DNA of 64,000 nucleotides, from NCBI GenBank assembly GCA_900315455.1, contig OMZE01000006.1:106284-170283 (forward strand). The letters are read 5' to 3'. Positions 8,392-15,646 of the stretch are shown here, in pieces. The translations under genes were made by a program, and so were the position numbers. Under the pieces are notes generated by a model. That model worked only from the letters and a program-made list of their open reading frames with translations. It did no database searches and was not told where the DNA came from. Numbering within the stretch: the first letter of the stretch is position 1; every line of letters begins with the position of its first letter. Source of the DNA: an uncultured Prevotellaceae bacterium (GTDB taxonomy: Bacteria; Bacteroidota; Bacteroidia; Bacteroidales; Bacteroidaceae).

Positions 8392-10919
8392 TCGTTTCCG
8401 GCACCAGTGCCCTTGTATTTCGAGCGGGTGGCGTTGAAATTGTAGTTTAGGGTCAACCCCACACATTGCGTATAGGTGTAGAGATTCTGAATTGTATGGC
8501 CGATGGCATAGTAAGTGGTCACTTCCGTCCTGCCGGTGCGGAAGATGTCGTTGGCATACAGCGTACCTGTCAGTCGTCCTTGCAGGAAACTCTTTTGCAG
8601 CCGGGCATTCACCGCGAAGTTGCTGCCCCGATACATGAACCCCCAGTGGTTGCTGCCTGAATAACTGACTTGCAGCAAGGCTTTCGTCGTCTCTCCAAAG
8701 ACGAACCAGGATTTCAGGTCGCAACTGAATTCTGGTTTGTTCAGTTTCTTCGGCGCACCATATTTCTCGGTGTCGAACATCTGCTGATAGTAGTGCAGCG
8801 TGGCAGAGGGTTGCCAGAAGCCAAACTTCGGCGAAGCCACGAGGGTGGCATAGACACGGTCCTGATGGTCGAAGTTGTCGGGCTGGAAAATGCCTATCTC
8901 TTTCTCCTCGTCATACACATTGCCTACATGGGTGAAGAAGTCGTTCTCACGGGTGAAGCCAGCCATGAAGTTGAGCCACGAATAGGTGAGATTGAAGTCG
9001 ATGCTCTGACGAGTCGAGGGGCGCAGCAGCGGATTACCACCTTCGTAAAGCATACGGCTGTCGTAAATCACGATAGAACTCAACATGTTGTAAGGTGGTC
9101 GGGTGATGCGCTTGCCATAGCTCAGTTGCGCACTCCACTTACCCTTTTGCCAAGCCGCAGAGAGGTTGGGGAACCAGTCGTTATAGGTGCGGCTGGGCTC
9201 TGGCTGCCAGACGCCGAAAGAACTGTAATCCGTCGATACATGCTCATAGCGCAGGCCTGCATTCAGATGCCACTGTCCCAGTTGCAACTCGTATTGGGCG
9301 AAGCCGGCAATGTTCTTCTCGTCCATCTCGTTGTCGGCTGAGGGTATGATTTCCTCGTCGTTATGGTTGCGTCCATGACTCTCCGTACTTGTCACCTCTG
9401 AGCCACCACTCAGTATTCCTTTCCAGATGGGATAGGTCAGCACCAACTTGCCTGCCACCATCCGTCGGTCTTCATTGCTCTGGGTGGTGATGGTTCGGTC
9501 GCCCAATTCCTTACTTGTCTCATCTCCGAAGATATGGTCTTCCGATTCACGGCGCAGCAATGTGGCATTCAGGTCGATGCCTAATTTCCCCACCTTGCCC
9601 ACATAGTAAGCATTCAGTTCCCAAACGGGCTTATCTTTTTCGTCGATATCCGTTTTCAGATTCACGTCGCCATAAAAGGCCCCGTTCTTCAGATAGTTTT
9701 GCCTCATCTCTGTGAAGAAACGGTTATGAAGCAAATGCTGCGACGAGAAACTCAGTCCTACGGAATGGTCGACGTTGAAATCATAACTCACTCCCGTTTT
9801 GTACTGAAGGGACGTCCATATGCTTCTTACCGGTAGGTCCACATTGATATTGAACACATCCTTGCTGATATGCAACTCTTGGTCGAGGTCCTGGTCGTTG
9901 CTGTAATTACCATTGTCAAGTGCCACGTTGGCGAAAGCCTCCAGTCCTCCTGTGCGGTACTTCACAGTCAGGTCGTCGTAGTTGCTCAACTTGTTGTTCT
10001 GCTTTGTATCAATATACGCCATCACACTCAGTCCGTCGCCCTGTGTCTTGAGCGTCTTGATGCGGATGACGGCATCCACCTCGGCGTTGTATTGTGCCCC
10101 GGGGGCGGTGATGATGTCTACGCTCTTGATGTCGACAGACTTCAACTGCTTCAGTTCGCTGGCGTTGTTCACCTTCTTGTTGTTGATGTAAATCTCCGGC
10201 TCCCCTTTGGACAGCACCTCGAACTTGCCATCGCGCCCCTGCACCATGGGCATCATCGAGAGCACGTCGTCGGCGGTGCCGATGTCGTGGAGGATGGAGT
10301 GCTGCACCTCGACGGTCATGCCGCCCGAGGTCATCTTGTATTGCGGGACCTCGCCCTTGACGGTGACCCCTTGCATCAAATACGAATCTGGGTGCATGGC
10401 GATGGTGCCGAGACGCCCCACCGTTGCGTTCCTTGTCACGGTCTTATAGCCTACATAGGTGAGTTTGACGATGAGTTGCTGCGGTTGGCATGGTACGACG
10501 AAGTCGCCGTTCTCATTGCTCACGCCCCCGGTGATGAAGGCGGAGTCTTTCGGTGCGAGGAGCGACACGTTGACGTAGGGCAGTGGCTTTCCGTGCTCGT
10601 CGACGACGTGTCCTGTCAACTTGGTGTCAGCCTTTTGCAGGCATTCCACGTAAATGTCCTTGTCCTCAGAGGTCACACGCATGGGATAGAAGCCTACCAC
10701 CTGTCTGACGGCATCCCTGACAGAGGCGTTTCTCAACGAAGTGGTGACGGTGAAGTCTTCCAGTTCATCGAAGATGAAATTGATCTTGTAACTGCTTTGA
10801 GCATTGTCAATCCAGATGAGTGCCTCGGAGAGAGAGGTGTTTCTGAAATCGTGTGTGAGTTGCTGTGCCCCGGCCGTCGAAGCGACAAGGCACATGATGA
10901 TGATATAAAGATGTCTCAT
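8373..10919 (-). CDS. Outer-membrane beta-barrel receptor with STN and carboxypeptidase-regulatory-like domains
   Basis: An 848-residue exported protein. A signal peptide ends at about residue 18 (STAGAQ). Residues 20-95 form an STN secretin/TonB short N-terminal domain (DFRNTSLSEALIWID), the usual contact point with a DUF4974/FecR anti-sigma protein. Residues 100-185 are a CarboxypepD_reg-like domain (LTGHVVDEHGKPLPYVNV), followed by a plug-like region (IYINNKKV, DIITAPGAQYNAE) and a large barrel resembling the TonB-dependent/OMP_b-brl_3 group. It should sit in the outer membrane, possibly for uptake and signalling. It lies 9 bp after the anti-sigma gene, making a three-gene sigma/anti-sigma/receptor operon. 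No SusD partner is next to it, so a classic polysaccharide utilisation locus is not supported. The substrate is unknown. Confidence 0.88.
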   Translation of the reverse strand: MRHLYIIIMCLVASTAGAQQLTHDFRNTSLSEALIWIDNAQSSYKINFIFDELEDFTVTTSLRNASVRDAVRQVVGFYPMRVTSEDKDIYVECLQKADTKLTGHVVDEHGKPLPYVNVSLLAPKDSAFITGGVSNENGDFVVPCQPQQLIVKLTYVGYKTVTRNATVGRLGTIAMHPDSYLMQGVTVKGEVPQYKMTSGGMTVEVQHSILHDIGTADDVLSMMPMVQGRDGKFEVLSKGEPEIYINNKKVNNASELKQLKSVDIKSVDIITAPGAQYNAEVDAVIRIKTLKTQGDGLSVMAYIDTKQNNKLSNYDDLTVKYRTGGLEAFANVALDNGNYSNDQDLDQELHISKDVFNINVDLPVRSIWTSLQYKTGVSYDFNVDHSVGLSFSSQHLLHNRFFTEMRQNYLKNGAFYGDVNLKTDIDEKDKPVWELNAYYVGKVGKLGIDLNATLLRRESEDHIFGDETSKELGDRTITTQSNEDRRMVAGKLVLTYPIWKGILSGGSEVTSTESHGRNHNDEEIIPSADNEMDEKNIAGFAQYELQLGQWHLNAGLRYEHVSTDYSSFGVWQPEPSRTYNDWFPNLSAAWQKGKWSAQLSYGKRITRPPYNMLSSIVIYDSRMLYEGGNPLLRPSTRQSIDFNLTYSWLNFMAGFTRENDFFTHVGNVYDEEKEIGIFQPDNFDHQDRVYATLVASPKFGFWQPSATLHYYQQMFDTEKYGAPKKLNKPEFSCDLKSWFVFGETTKALLQVSYSGSNHWGFMYRGSNFAVNARLQKSFLQGRLTGTLYANDIFRTGRTEVTTYYAIGHTIQNLYTYTQCVGLTLNYNFNATRSKYKGTGAGNEEKTRL

Positions 10920-10928
10920 GATGATGTC

Positions 10929-11522
10929 CTATTCGATGGTGATGGTTTCTCCGGAAAGCGTGAGGTGCACTTTCTCGAAATGGTTGATGCGGTTGAGGAT
11001 GTCTTGGATGGAATCATTGGCCTCCCATTTCAGGTAGAATCGCAGGGTGCGTTTGGCCTCGTTCTTGAACACCACCTTCACGTCGTAGTCACGGCTGAGT
11101 TGCTGCATGATTTGTTGCAGTTCCACGTTGTTGAACTGCTGGTCCTGCCTGATGGAGTCAATCTTCTCCGCAATCGGAGCCACGTGGTATTCGGTCTCTT
11201 GTCGTTCCATCTCCTGCACCTCTTTTTGTTGGGGTGCAATGGCCGGTGTATGCTCTTTCACGTCGTTGGCTCTTCTGAAATGCTGGATGGCAGCGTAGGT
11301 GATGCCAGAGAGTGCAGCCACGGTGATGATGACGGCTGCCCATCGCATCATCGGGTTTTGGCGACGGCGACGCTGCCGTTGTGCCTTGAATTGTTGCCAC
11401 TCCTCCTCCACATCGGGGACGGGGATGGAGGTCTCGTCGAGCATCTGGTCGAGTTGCTCGTCGGTGTATTGCTCTGGGTGGAGCAGCATGCGGATTCGGT
11501 CTTTGTTCTTCATACTTCTCAT
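10929..11522 (-). CDS. DUF4974-type anti-sigma protein lacking a FecR domain
   Basis: A 197-residue inner-membrane protein. The N-terminal ~58 residues are charged and presumably cytoplasmic, ending in a basic run (RQRRRRQNP). One transmembrane helix follows at about 60-80 (WAAVIITVAALSGITYAAI). The periplasmic C-terminus, about 130-197, has the STN-like DUF4974 pattern (FNNVELQQIMQQLSRDYDVKVVF). Usual Bacteroidetes FecR-like anti-sigma factors are about 300-400 residues with a separate FecR domain, which I do not see here. Its start overlaps the sigma stop by 4 bp (ATGA), so translation is probably coupled. It likely holds the ECF sigma factor and receives a signal from the STN domain of the downstream receptor. 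Confidence 0.78.
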   Translation of the reverse strand: MRSMKNKDRIRMLLHPEQYTDEQLDQMLDETSIPVPDVEEEWQQFKAQRQRRRRQNPMMRWAAVIITVAALSGITYAAIQHFRRANDVKEHTPAIAPQQKEVQEMERQETEYHVAPIAEKIDSIRQDQQFNNVELQQIMQQLSRDYDVKVVFKNEAKRTLRFYLKWEANDSIQDILNRINHFEKVHLTLSGETITIE

Positions 11523-12019
11523 TGGTTGAATTGTTGACGCAGTTTCCTCAGTCCTTGCACGATGTGTTTGTTGACGGCAGAGAGGCTGATGCCGAGGGTG
11601 TGTGAGATGTCTTTGTAGGACTTCTCGTCGTCGAAGCGCATGCGGATGACGCGTCCTGTCTGCGGTGAGAGCCTTTCGTCGATGTAGTGTTGCACCATCG
11701 TTGTCAGTTCTTCGTCAGACTTGTCCTGCCATGTCTCCGTATTGTCCTCTGCGGGTTGCGTCGTGAGTTGCGACGTGGTTTCCAGTTGTCTTTGCCGTTG
11801 TGCAATGATGTTGAGGCAGCGGTTTCTGACGCAGGTGAGCAGGAACGCCCGTTGCGACTCCTCACGTAGAGCGACGCTGCCGTCCCAAAGGCGTGCAAAT
11901 ACGTCTTGTACGGCGTCCTTGGCCTCGTCGTCGTCACCCAGCAGGATGTGGGCTGCCCTGTACATCCTGCCGTATTCCGAATGGAAAAGTCGTTCAAACT
12001 GTCGTTCTCTGTCTTGCAT
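11519..12019 (-). CDS. ECF-type RNA polymerase sigma-70 factor
   Basis: A 166-residue alternative sigma factor. Region 2 is seen in the first half (FHSEYGRMYRAAH, AKDAVQDVFARLW) and the region 4 helix-turn-helix near the end (SYKDISHTLGISLSAVNKHI). Size and layout match the Bacteroidetes ECF sigma family that is paired with FecR/DUF4974 anti-sigma proteins. It is the first gene of a three-gene minus-strand operon with the anti-sigma protein and outer-membrane receptor, so it probably controls that operon when the receptor is engaged. Confidence 0.93.
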   Translation of the reverse strand: MQDRERQFERLFHSEYGRMYRAAHILLGDDDEAKDAVQDVFARLWDGSVALREESQRAFLLTCVRNRCLNIIAQRQRQLETTSQLTTQPAEDNTETWQDKSDEELTTMVQHYIDERLSPQTGRVIRMRFDDEKSYKDISHTLGISLSAVNKHIVQGLRKLRQQFNQ

Positions 12020-12221
12020 CTTTTGTTCGCTGTTTTATCCTATATACAGCCGAGTATGAAGAATCATTACCCCTAAAAAGCATTTTTTTGGGAAGAATGC
12101 CCAAATGTCATGCATATTTTTTTGAAAAATTGTGGCTTATGATATCGTCGCACCATACTTATGTCCATTTCATTGTATGCTACAAGCCACATTTTATAGA
12201 TAGGTTGAGATGAAAACAAAG

Positions 12222-12279
12222 CGAACACGAATCTCAAATCATACGAAAAAAATCGGTAGATTCGATAGATTCGTGTTCG
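12222..12279 (-). terminator. Inverted repeat downstream of trxB
   Basis: Perfect 13-bp arms (CGAACACGAATCT at 12222-12234, its complement at 12267-12279) with a 32-nt AT-rich loop lie about 25 bp past the trxB stop. The arm sequence ATTCGTGTTCG also occurs near 43,765, so it may belong to a dispersed repeat family. The rest of the gap (12,020-12,302) shows no gene. Confidence 0.5.
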
Positions 12280-12302
12280 TTGGAAAAAACTCAAATACGT
12301 GC

Positions 12303-13244
12303 TTACACCCCCCTAAGGAAGCGGTCGGCTTCGATGGCGGCCTTGCAGCCGCTGGCAGCGGCGGTGATGGCCTGGCGGTAGTGCGGGTCGGCCACGTCGC
12401 CGGCAGCGAAGACACCGGGAAGTTTGGTGCGTGGCGTGCCGTCGATGGTGAGGATGTAGCCCGTCTCGTCGGTGTCGAGCCAGGGCTTGAAGATGTCGGA
12501 GTTGGGCTTGTGGCCAATGGCGAGGAAGAAACCGTCGATGGGCAGGTCGTAACGCTCCTCGTCGGGTTCACCAAGGCGTTTCACCACATGGGCGCCCTCC
12601 ACGCCGTCGGTGCCGTAGAGTCCCACGGTGTTGTGCTCGAAGAGAATCTCGATGTTCTCTGTTTCCTGCACCCGGCGCTGCATCACGTCGGAGGCACGGA
12701 GGAAGGGCTTGCGCACAATCATATAGACTTTCTTCGCCAAGCCAGCGAGATAGAGGGCCTCCTCGCAGGCGGTGTCGCCACCGCCCACCACAGCCACAAT
12801 GCGCTTGCGGTAGAAGAAGCCGTCGCAGGTGGCACAGGCAGAAACACCCTGTCCGCTGTATTTCTTCTCATCGTCGAGACCGAGGTATTTGGCAGATGCT
12901 CCCGTGGCGATAATCACCGTGTCGGCGGCAATCTCCACGCCGCTGTCGGTGGTGAGGACATAGGGACGCTCACTCAGGTCAGCCTTCACGATTTCTCCGT
13001 CGCGGATGTCGGTGCCCAGACGCTCTGCCTGTGAGCGCAGGTCGAGCATCATCTGGTTGCCGTCCACGCCCTCAGGATAGCCGGGGAAGTTCTCCACCAC
13101 AGTGGTCTGCGTGAGTTGGCCACCGGTGAGCATGCCACAGTATTCCACGGGCTGCAGGTTGGCGCGCGAGGCGTAGATGGCTGCTGTATAGCCCGCAGGT
13201 CCGCTGCCGATGATAAGGCATTTTACGTGCTCTCTCTCTGCCAT
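12303..13244 (-). CDS. trxB: Thioredoxin reductase (NADPH)
   Basis: A 313-residue FAD/NADPH flavoenzyme that reduces thioredoxin. The FAD-binding GSGPAGYTAA is at 13-22, the redox-active CATC pair at 137-140 (SACATCDGFF), the NADPH-binding GGGDTACEEA follows, and the C-terminal FAD motif is GVFAAGDVAD. Length and motif order are standard for the low-molecular-weight bacterial TrxR. It starts 6 bp after the glutathione peroxidase gene, so the two form a thiol-redox operon. Its likely substrate thioredoxin is encoded at 35.8 kb. Confidence 0.97.
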   Translation of the reverse strand: MAEREHVKCLIIGSGPAGYTAAIYASRANLQPVEYCGMLTGGQLTQTTVVENFPGYPEGVDGNQMMLDLRSQAERLGTDIRDGEIVKADLSERPYVLTTDSGVEIAADTVIIATGASAKYLGLDDEKKYSGQGVSACATCDGFFYRKRIVAVVGGGDTACEEALYLAGLAKKVYMIVRKPFLRASDVMQRRVQETENIEILFEHNTVGLYGTDGVEGAHVVKRLGEPDEERYDLPIDGFFLAIGHKPNSDIFKPWLDTDETGYILTIDGTPRTKLPGVFAAGDVADPHYRQAITAAASGCKAAIEADRFLRGV

Positions 13245-13250
13245 GGCGGT

Positions 13251-13799
13251 TTACAATAGGTCGATGATTTGTTTCTCTATCACTTCAATCTTCTCCGTTG
13301 GCTCGAAACGGGCCACCACCATGCCTTTCTTGTTGATGAGGAACTTGGTGAAGTTCCACTTGATGTCGGGACTGTCTTTATAGTTGGGGTCGGCCTTGCT
13401 CAGCATGTCGTCGAGGATATGGGCGATGGGGTGCTCCATGTCCCAGCCGGCGAAACCCTTCTGCTCCTTGAGATACTTGAACAGGGGGTCGGCATCATCG
13501 CCATTGACTTTCACTTTCTTGAAACGGGGGAATTCCGTGCCGTAGTTCAGTTTGCAGAAATTATGAATAGACTCGTCGGTACCGGGAGCCTGCTGGCCAA
13601 ACTGGTTGCAAGGGAAGTCGAGAATGGTGAACCCTTGGGCATGGTGCTTCTCATAGAGTTTCTCCAACTCCTCGTACTGAGGGGTGAATCCGCACTTGGT
13701 GGCGGTGTTGACGATAAGTATCACCTCGTTGGCATACTCCTTCAGCGACACGGTGCCACCTTTCCTGTCTTTTACAGTGAAATCGTAAATTGTTCTCAT
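13251..13799 (-). CDS. Glutathione peroxidase-family thiol peroxidase (Cys type)
   Basis: A 182-residue cytoplasmic peroxidase, with no signal peptide. The active-site segment is NTATKCGFTPQY with Cys36 in place of selenocysteine; the partner blocks FPCNQFGQQAPG and KWNFTKFL supply the Gln and Trp/Asn of the catalytic site. Bacterial Cys-type members usually take electrons from thioredoxin rather than glutathione, which fits the adjacent trxB. A good promoter lies about 100 bp upstream (13,898-13,928). It is the first gene of the gpx-trxB operon. Confidence 0.94.
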   Translation of the reverse strand: MRTIYDFTVKDRKGGTVSLKEYANEVILIVNTATKCGFTPQYEELEKLYEKHHAQGFTILDFPCNQFGQQAPGTDESIHNFCKLNYGTEFPRFKKVKVNGDDADPLFKYLKEQKGFAGWDMEHPIAHILDDMLSKADPNYKDSPDIKWNFTKFLINKKGMVVARFEPTEKIEVIEKQIIDLL

Positions 13800-13897
13800 T
13801 TTGCTTGTATTGTATTGATAAGGGTAAAATCGTTGTTGATTTGTTTCCTGGAAGCCGAATTATCCATTTTACTCACGGAATATCATCCGATTTGTCG

Positions 13898-13928
13898 CAA
13901 ATTTACACAAAAACGGAATGAATGCAAA
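13898..13928 (-). promoter_or_regulatory. Promoter of the gpx-trxB operon
   Basis: On the minus strand, TTTG (-33) is followed after 19 bp by TAAATTTG (-7), both exact consensus matches. The leader would be about 90 nt. Confidence 0.7.
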
Positions 13929-14148
13929 ATTTTTAATGTCTATTTTTGATTTTGTTTGATTTTTTATGTTTTCATGATGATTTTCCGCTGAAGCTCTATT
14001 GGGCCCGGCGAGGAAGATATCAGCGGCAGCCAGAAAGGTCTCCCCGTGAAATTCAGAACCAATGCTTTCTCCTACATTAATAATATTGGGATAATATTGA
14101 ATTCCTACTTACAATTAGGGAAAACCCTATTCAAAAAGGGGGGAAACA

Positions 14149-14180
14149 TTTGTGAATGTTTAAAAAATGCCTTATTTTTG
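14149..14180 (+). promoter_or_regulatory. Promoter of the lipoprotein pair
   Basis: TTTG at 14149-14152, then 20 bp, then TATTTTTG at 14173-14180. The start codon is 33 bp further on. The rest of the 13,800-14,213 gap holds the divergent gpx promoter and no gene. Confidence 0.7.
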
Positions 14181-14213
14181 CGGTAGAAACAGAAACCATA
14201 AAACTTTACGGAT

Positions 14214-14822
14214 ATGAAAAAGTGGATTTACAACATCGGATGGGTCATGATGGCCTTCGTCACGCTCTCACTCACCAGTTGCGACGACGACGCAGATATC
14301 GCCCGCACTCTTGAGGGCACCTGGGAGGGCAACATGTATGCTTCTACCTACTATAACAACCGTTATTATGACGCAACGTATAGTCAGGTGTGCTTCCTCC
14401 GCGATCCTTATACCTATTCTTCGGGTACTGGATACTGGGTAGACTACTACGACAATAACTACTGGGGCAACTACAATTATGTGGCGAGCCACATCGAGTT
14501 CACGGTGAACAACAGAGTCATCACCATCTACTTCGTGGAAGACCGGACGAGTGTCTCCATCTACGACTACTCGCTCTCCGACAGTTACTTCTCGGGGTAT
14601 ATCGAACTCAGAAACGGTGAGCGCCGTCACTTCCAACTGAGGCATATCACTTCGCCCAACTGGGGAGGTTATGACCGCTGGGGATATAGTTATTACGATG
14701 GTGGCTACTATTACAGCAACGAGAACGCGCTGCGCTTCTCCGACGATGATGACGCCAAGGTCGGCAATACCAAGGCTCAGGCTCCTGAGGCTCCGGTACG
14801 TGTCTTCCGCGACAAAGAATAA
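14214..14822 (+). CDS. Tyrosine-rich lipoprotein, unknown function (first of a pair)
   Basis: A 202-residue predicted lipoprotein. The signal peptide ends in a lipobox LTSC at about residue 23, followed by DDDAD, and acidic residues after the lipidated Cys are associated with surface export in Bacteroidetes. The mature part is very rich in Tyr and Asp (DYYDNNYWGNYNY, DRWGYSYYDGGYYY) and opens with TLEGTWEGNMY, a pattern seen in small lipocalin-like or beta-barrel lipoproteins. The C-terminal end is more hydrophilic and less Tyr-rich. The next gene has the same plan. I do not recognise a named family. It has its own promoter 33 bp upstream. Confidence 0.75.
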   Translation: MKKWIYNIGWVMMAFVTLSLTSCDDDADIARTLEGTWEGNMYASTYYNNRYYDATYSQVCFLRDPYTYSSGTGYWVDYYDNNYWGNYNYVASHIEFTVNNRVITIYFVEDRTSVSIYDYSLSDSYFSGYIELRNGERRHFQLRHITSPNWGGYDRWGYSYYDGGYYYSNENALRFSDDDDAKVGNTKAQAPEAPVRVFRDKE

Positions 14823-14837
14823 AGCCAAGGCCACACG

Positions 14838-14867
14838 CGGGCAGCATACACGCTAAGGCTGCCCGCC
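14838..14867 (+). terminator. GC-rich hairpin after the first lipoprotein gene
   Basis: A 9-bp perfect stem (GCGGGCAGC/GCTGCCCGC) with a 12-nt loop begins 15 bp after the stop codon. No T-run follows, so termination may be partial. Confidence 0.4.
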
Positions 14868-14974
14868 GGCCAAAGGCCCACTACCATACAAAGACTTGGG
14901 GACTGGTAACAGTCGCTCTGGCTTACATCACATACCTTAGAATATTGTTGAACTTTCTTTAAATCGCAAATAAA

Positions 14975-15535
14975 ATGAAAAAACTTGCTAACCTCCTTTC
15001 ATGGGCTATGATGGCTGTCATGGCCGTCGCCCTCACCAGTTGCGAAGATGATTACTGGTATTATGACGAGCCGCCAATTCCATGGCATGGTGACTACTAT
15101 AGAGACGCTTATGTGCCCGAAGAAGACAACAGCGACTATCTCATCTCGATGGCCAGTGTGCTCAGAGGTCAGTGGGAGGGCACTATCAAGACCGAGTATG
15201 TGGACGACTACGGACAGACCCAGCGTGGAACCTACGGCGCTGACTTCCAGTTCGACCAGTATAAGGCCAATACCATCAACGGTCGCGGACGCGAAATCGA
15301 CTATGCCGGCGAGGAAGAAATCTACAATATGCGCTTCAGTTGGTATATCGACGAAAAGACCGAGGATATCTACATGAAGTTTGACGACGGACGCGAGATG
15401 CTGGTCACCTCGTTCCACCTCGACGACAACTCGTTCTACGGCACGATGGAGAGTGTCGACGGACTGGAGGTGGATGAGTTTACCCTCACGCGCTACACCT
15501 TCTCCAACAAGGGCCTCGTCTTCGACGTGGAGTAA
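14975..15535 (+). CDS. Acidic lipoprotein, unknown function (second of a pair)
   Basis: A 186-residue predicted lipoprotein with lipobox LTSC near residue 22 followed by EDD. The N-terminus closely resembles the upstream lipoprotein (MKK..N...W.MM.....LTSC.DD), and both have L.G.WEG near the start of the folded part (here SVLRGQWEGTIKTEY), so they are probably divergent paralogs. The mature region is rich in acidic and aromatic residues with alternating beta-type patterns (FSWYIDEKTEDIYMKFDDG), as in lipocalin-like proteins. No catalytic motif is visible. It is followed by a strong terminator shared with the convergent gene. Confidence 0.75.
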   Translation: MKKLANLLSWAMMAVMAVALTSCEDDYWYYDEPPIPWHGDYYRDAYVPEEDNSDYLISMASVLRGQWEGTIKTEYVDDYGQTQRGTYGADFQFDQYKANTINGRGREIDYAGEEEIYNMRFSWYIDEKTEDIYMKFDDGREMLVTSFHLDDNSFYGTMESVDGLEVDEFTLTRYTFSNKGLVFDVE

Positions 15536-15565
15536 CCGCCCTCGGCCGATTGAAGAATCAAAAAA

Positions 15566-15598
15566 ATCCCCTCTCACGCAAAATGTGTGGGAGGGGAT
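15566..15598. terminator. Bidirectional terminator between convergent genes
   Basis: A 14-bp stem (ATCCCCTCTCACGC with GTGTGGGAGGGGAT, two G-U pairs) and a 5-nt loop, flanked by an A-run on the left and TATTTTTTG on the right. It can serve the lipoprotein on the plus strand and the 15,647-17,749 gene on the minus strand. A partial heptad motif (CGGCCGATTGAAGA) lies just before it. Confidence 0.85.
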
Positions 15599-15646
15599 AT
15601 TTTTTGATACCAGATTGGATTCCATTTCCTATCGGCAGCCGACCGC

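Noticed and set aside
12073-12294. Small gene between trxB and the sigma factor.
   Set aside because: The frame lies over an inverted repeat, has no promoter or plausible start, and its composition looks like non-coding AT-rich DNA.
13251-13799. Selenocysteine-containing glutathione peroxidase.
   Set aside because: The active-site codon is a plain Cys codon and the frame has no internal TGA.
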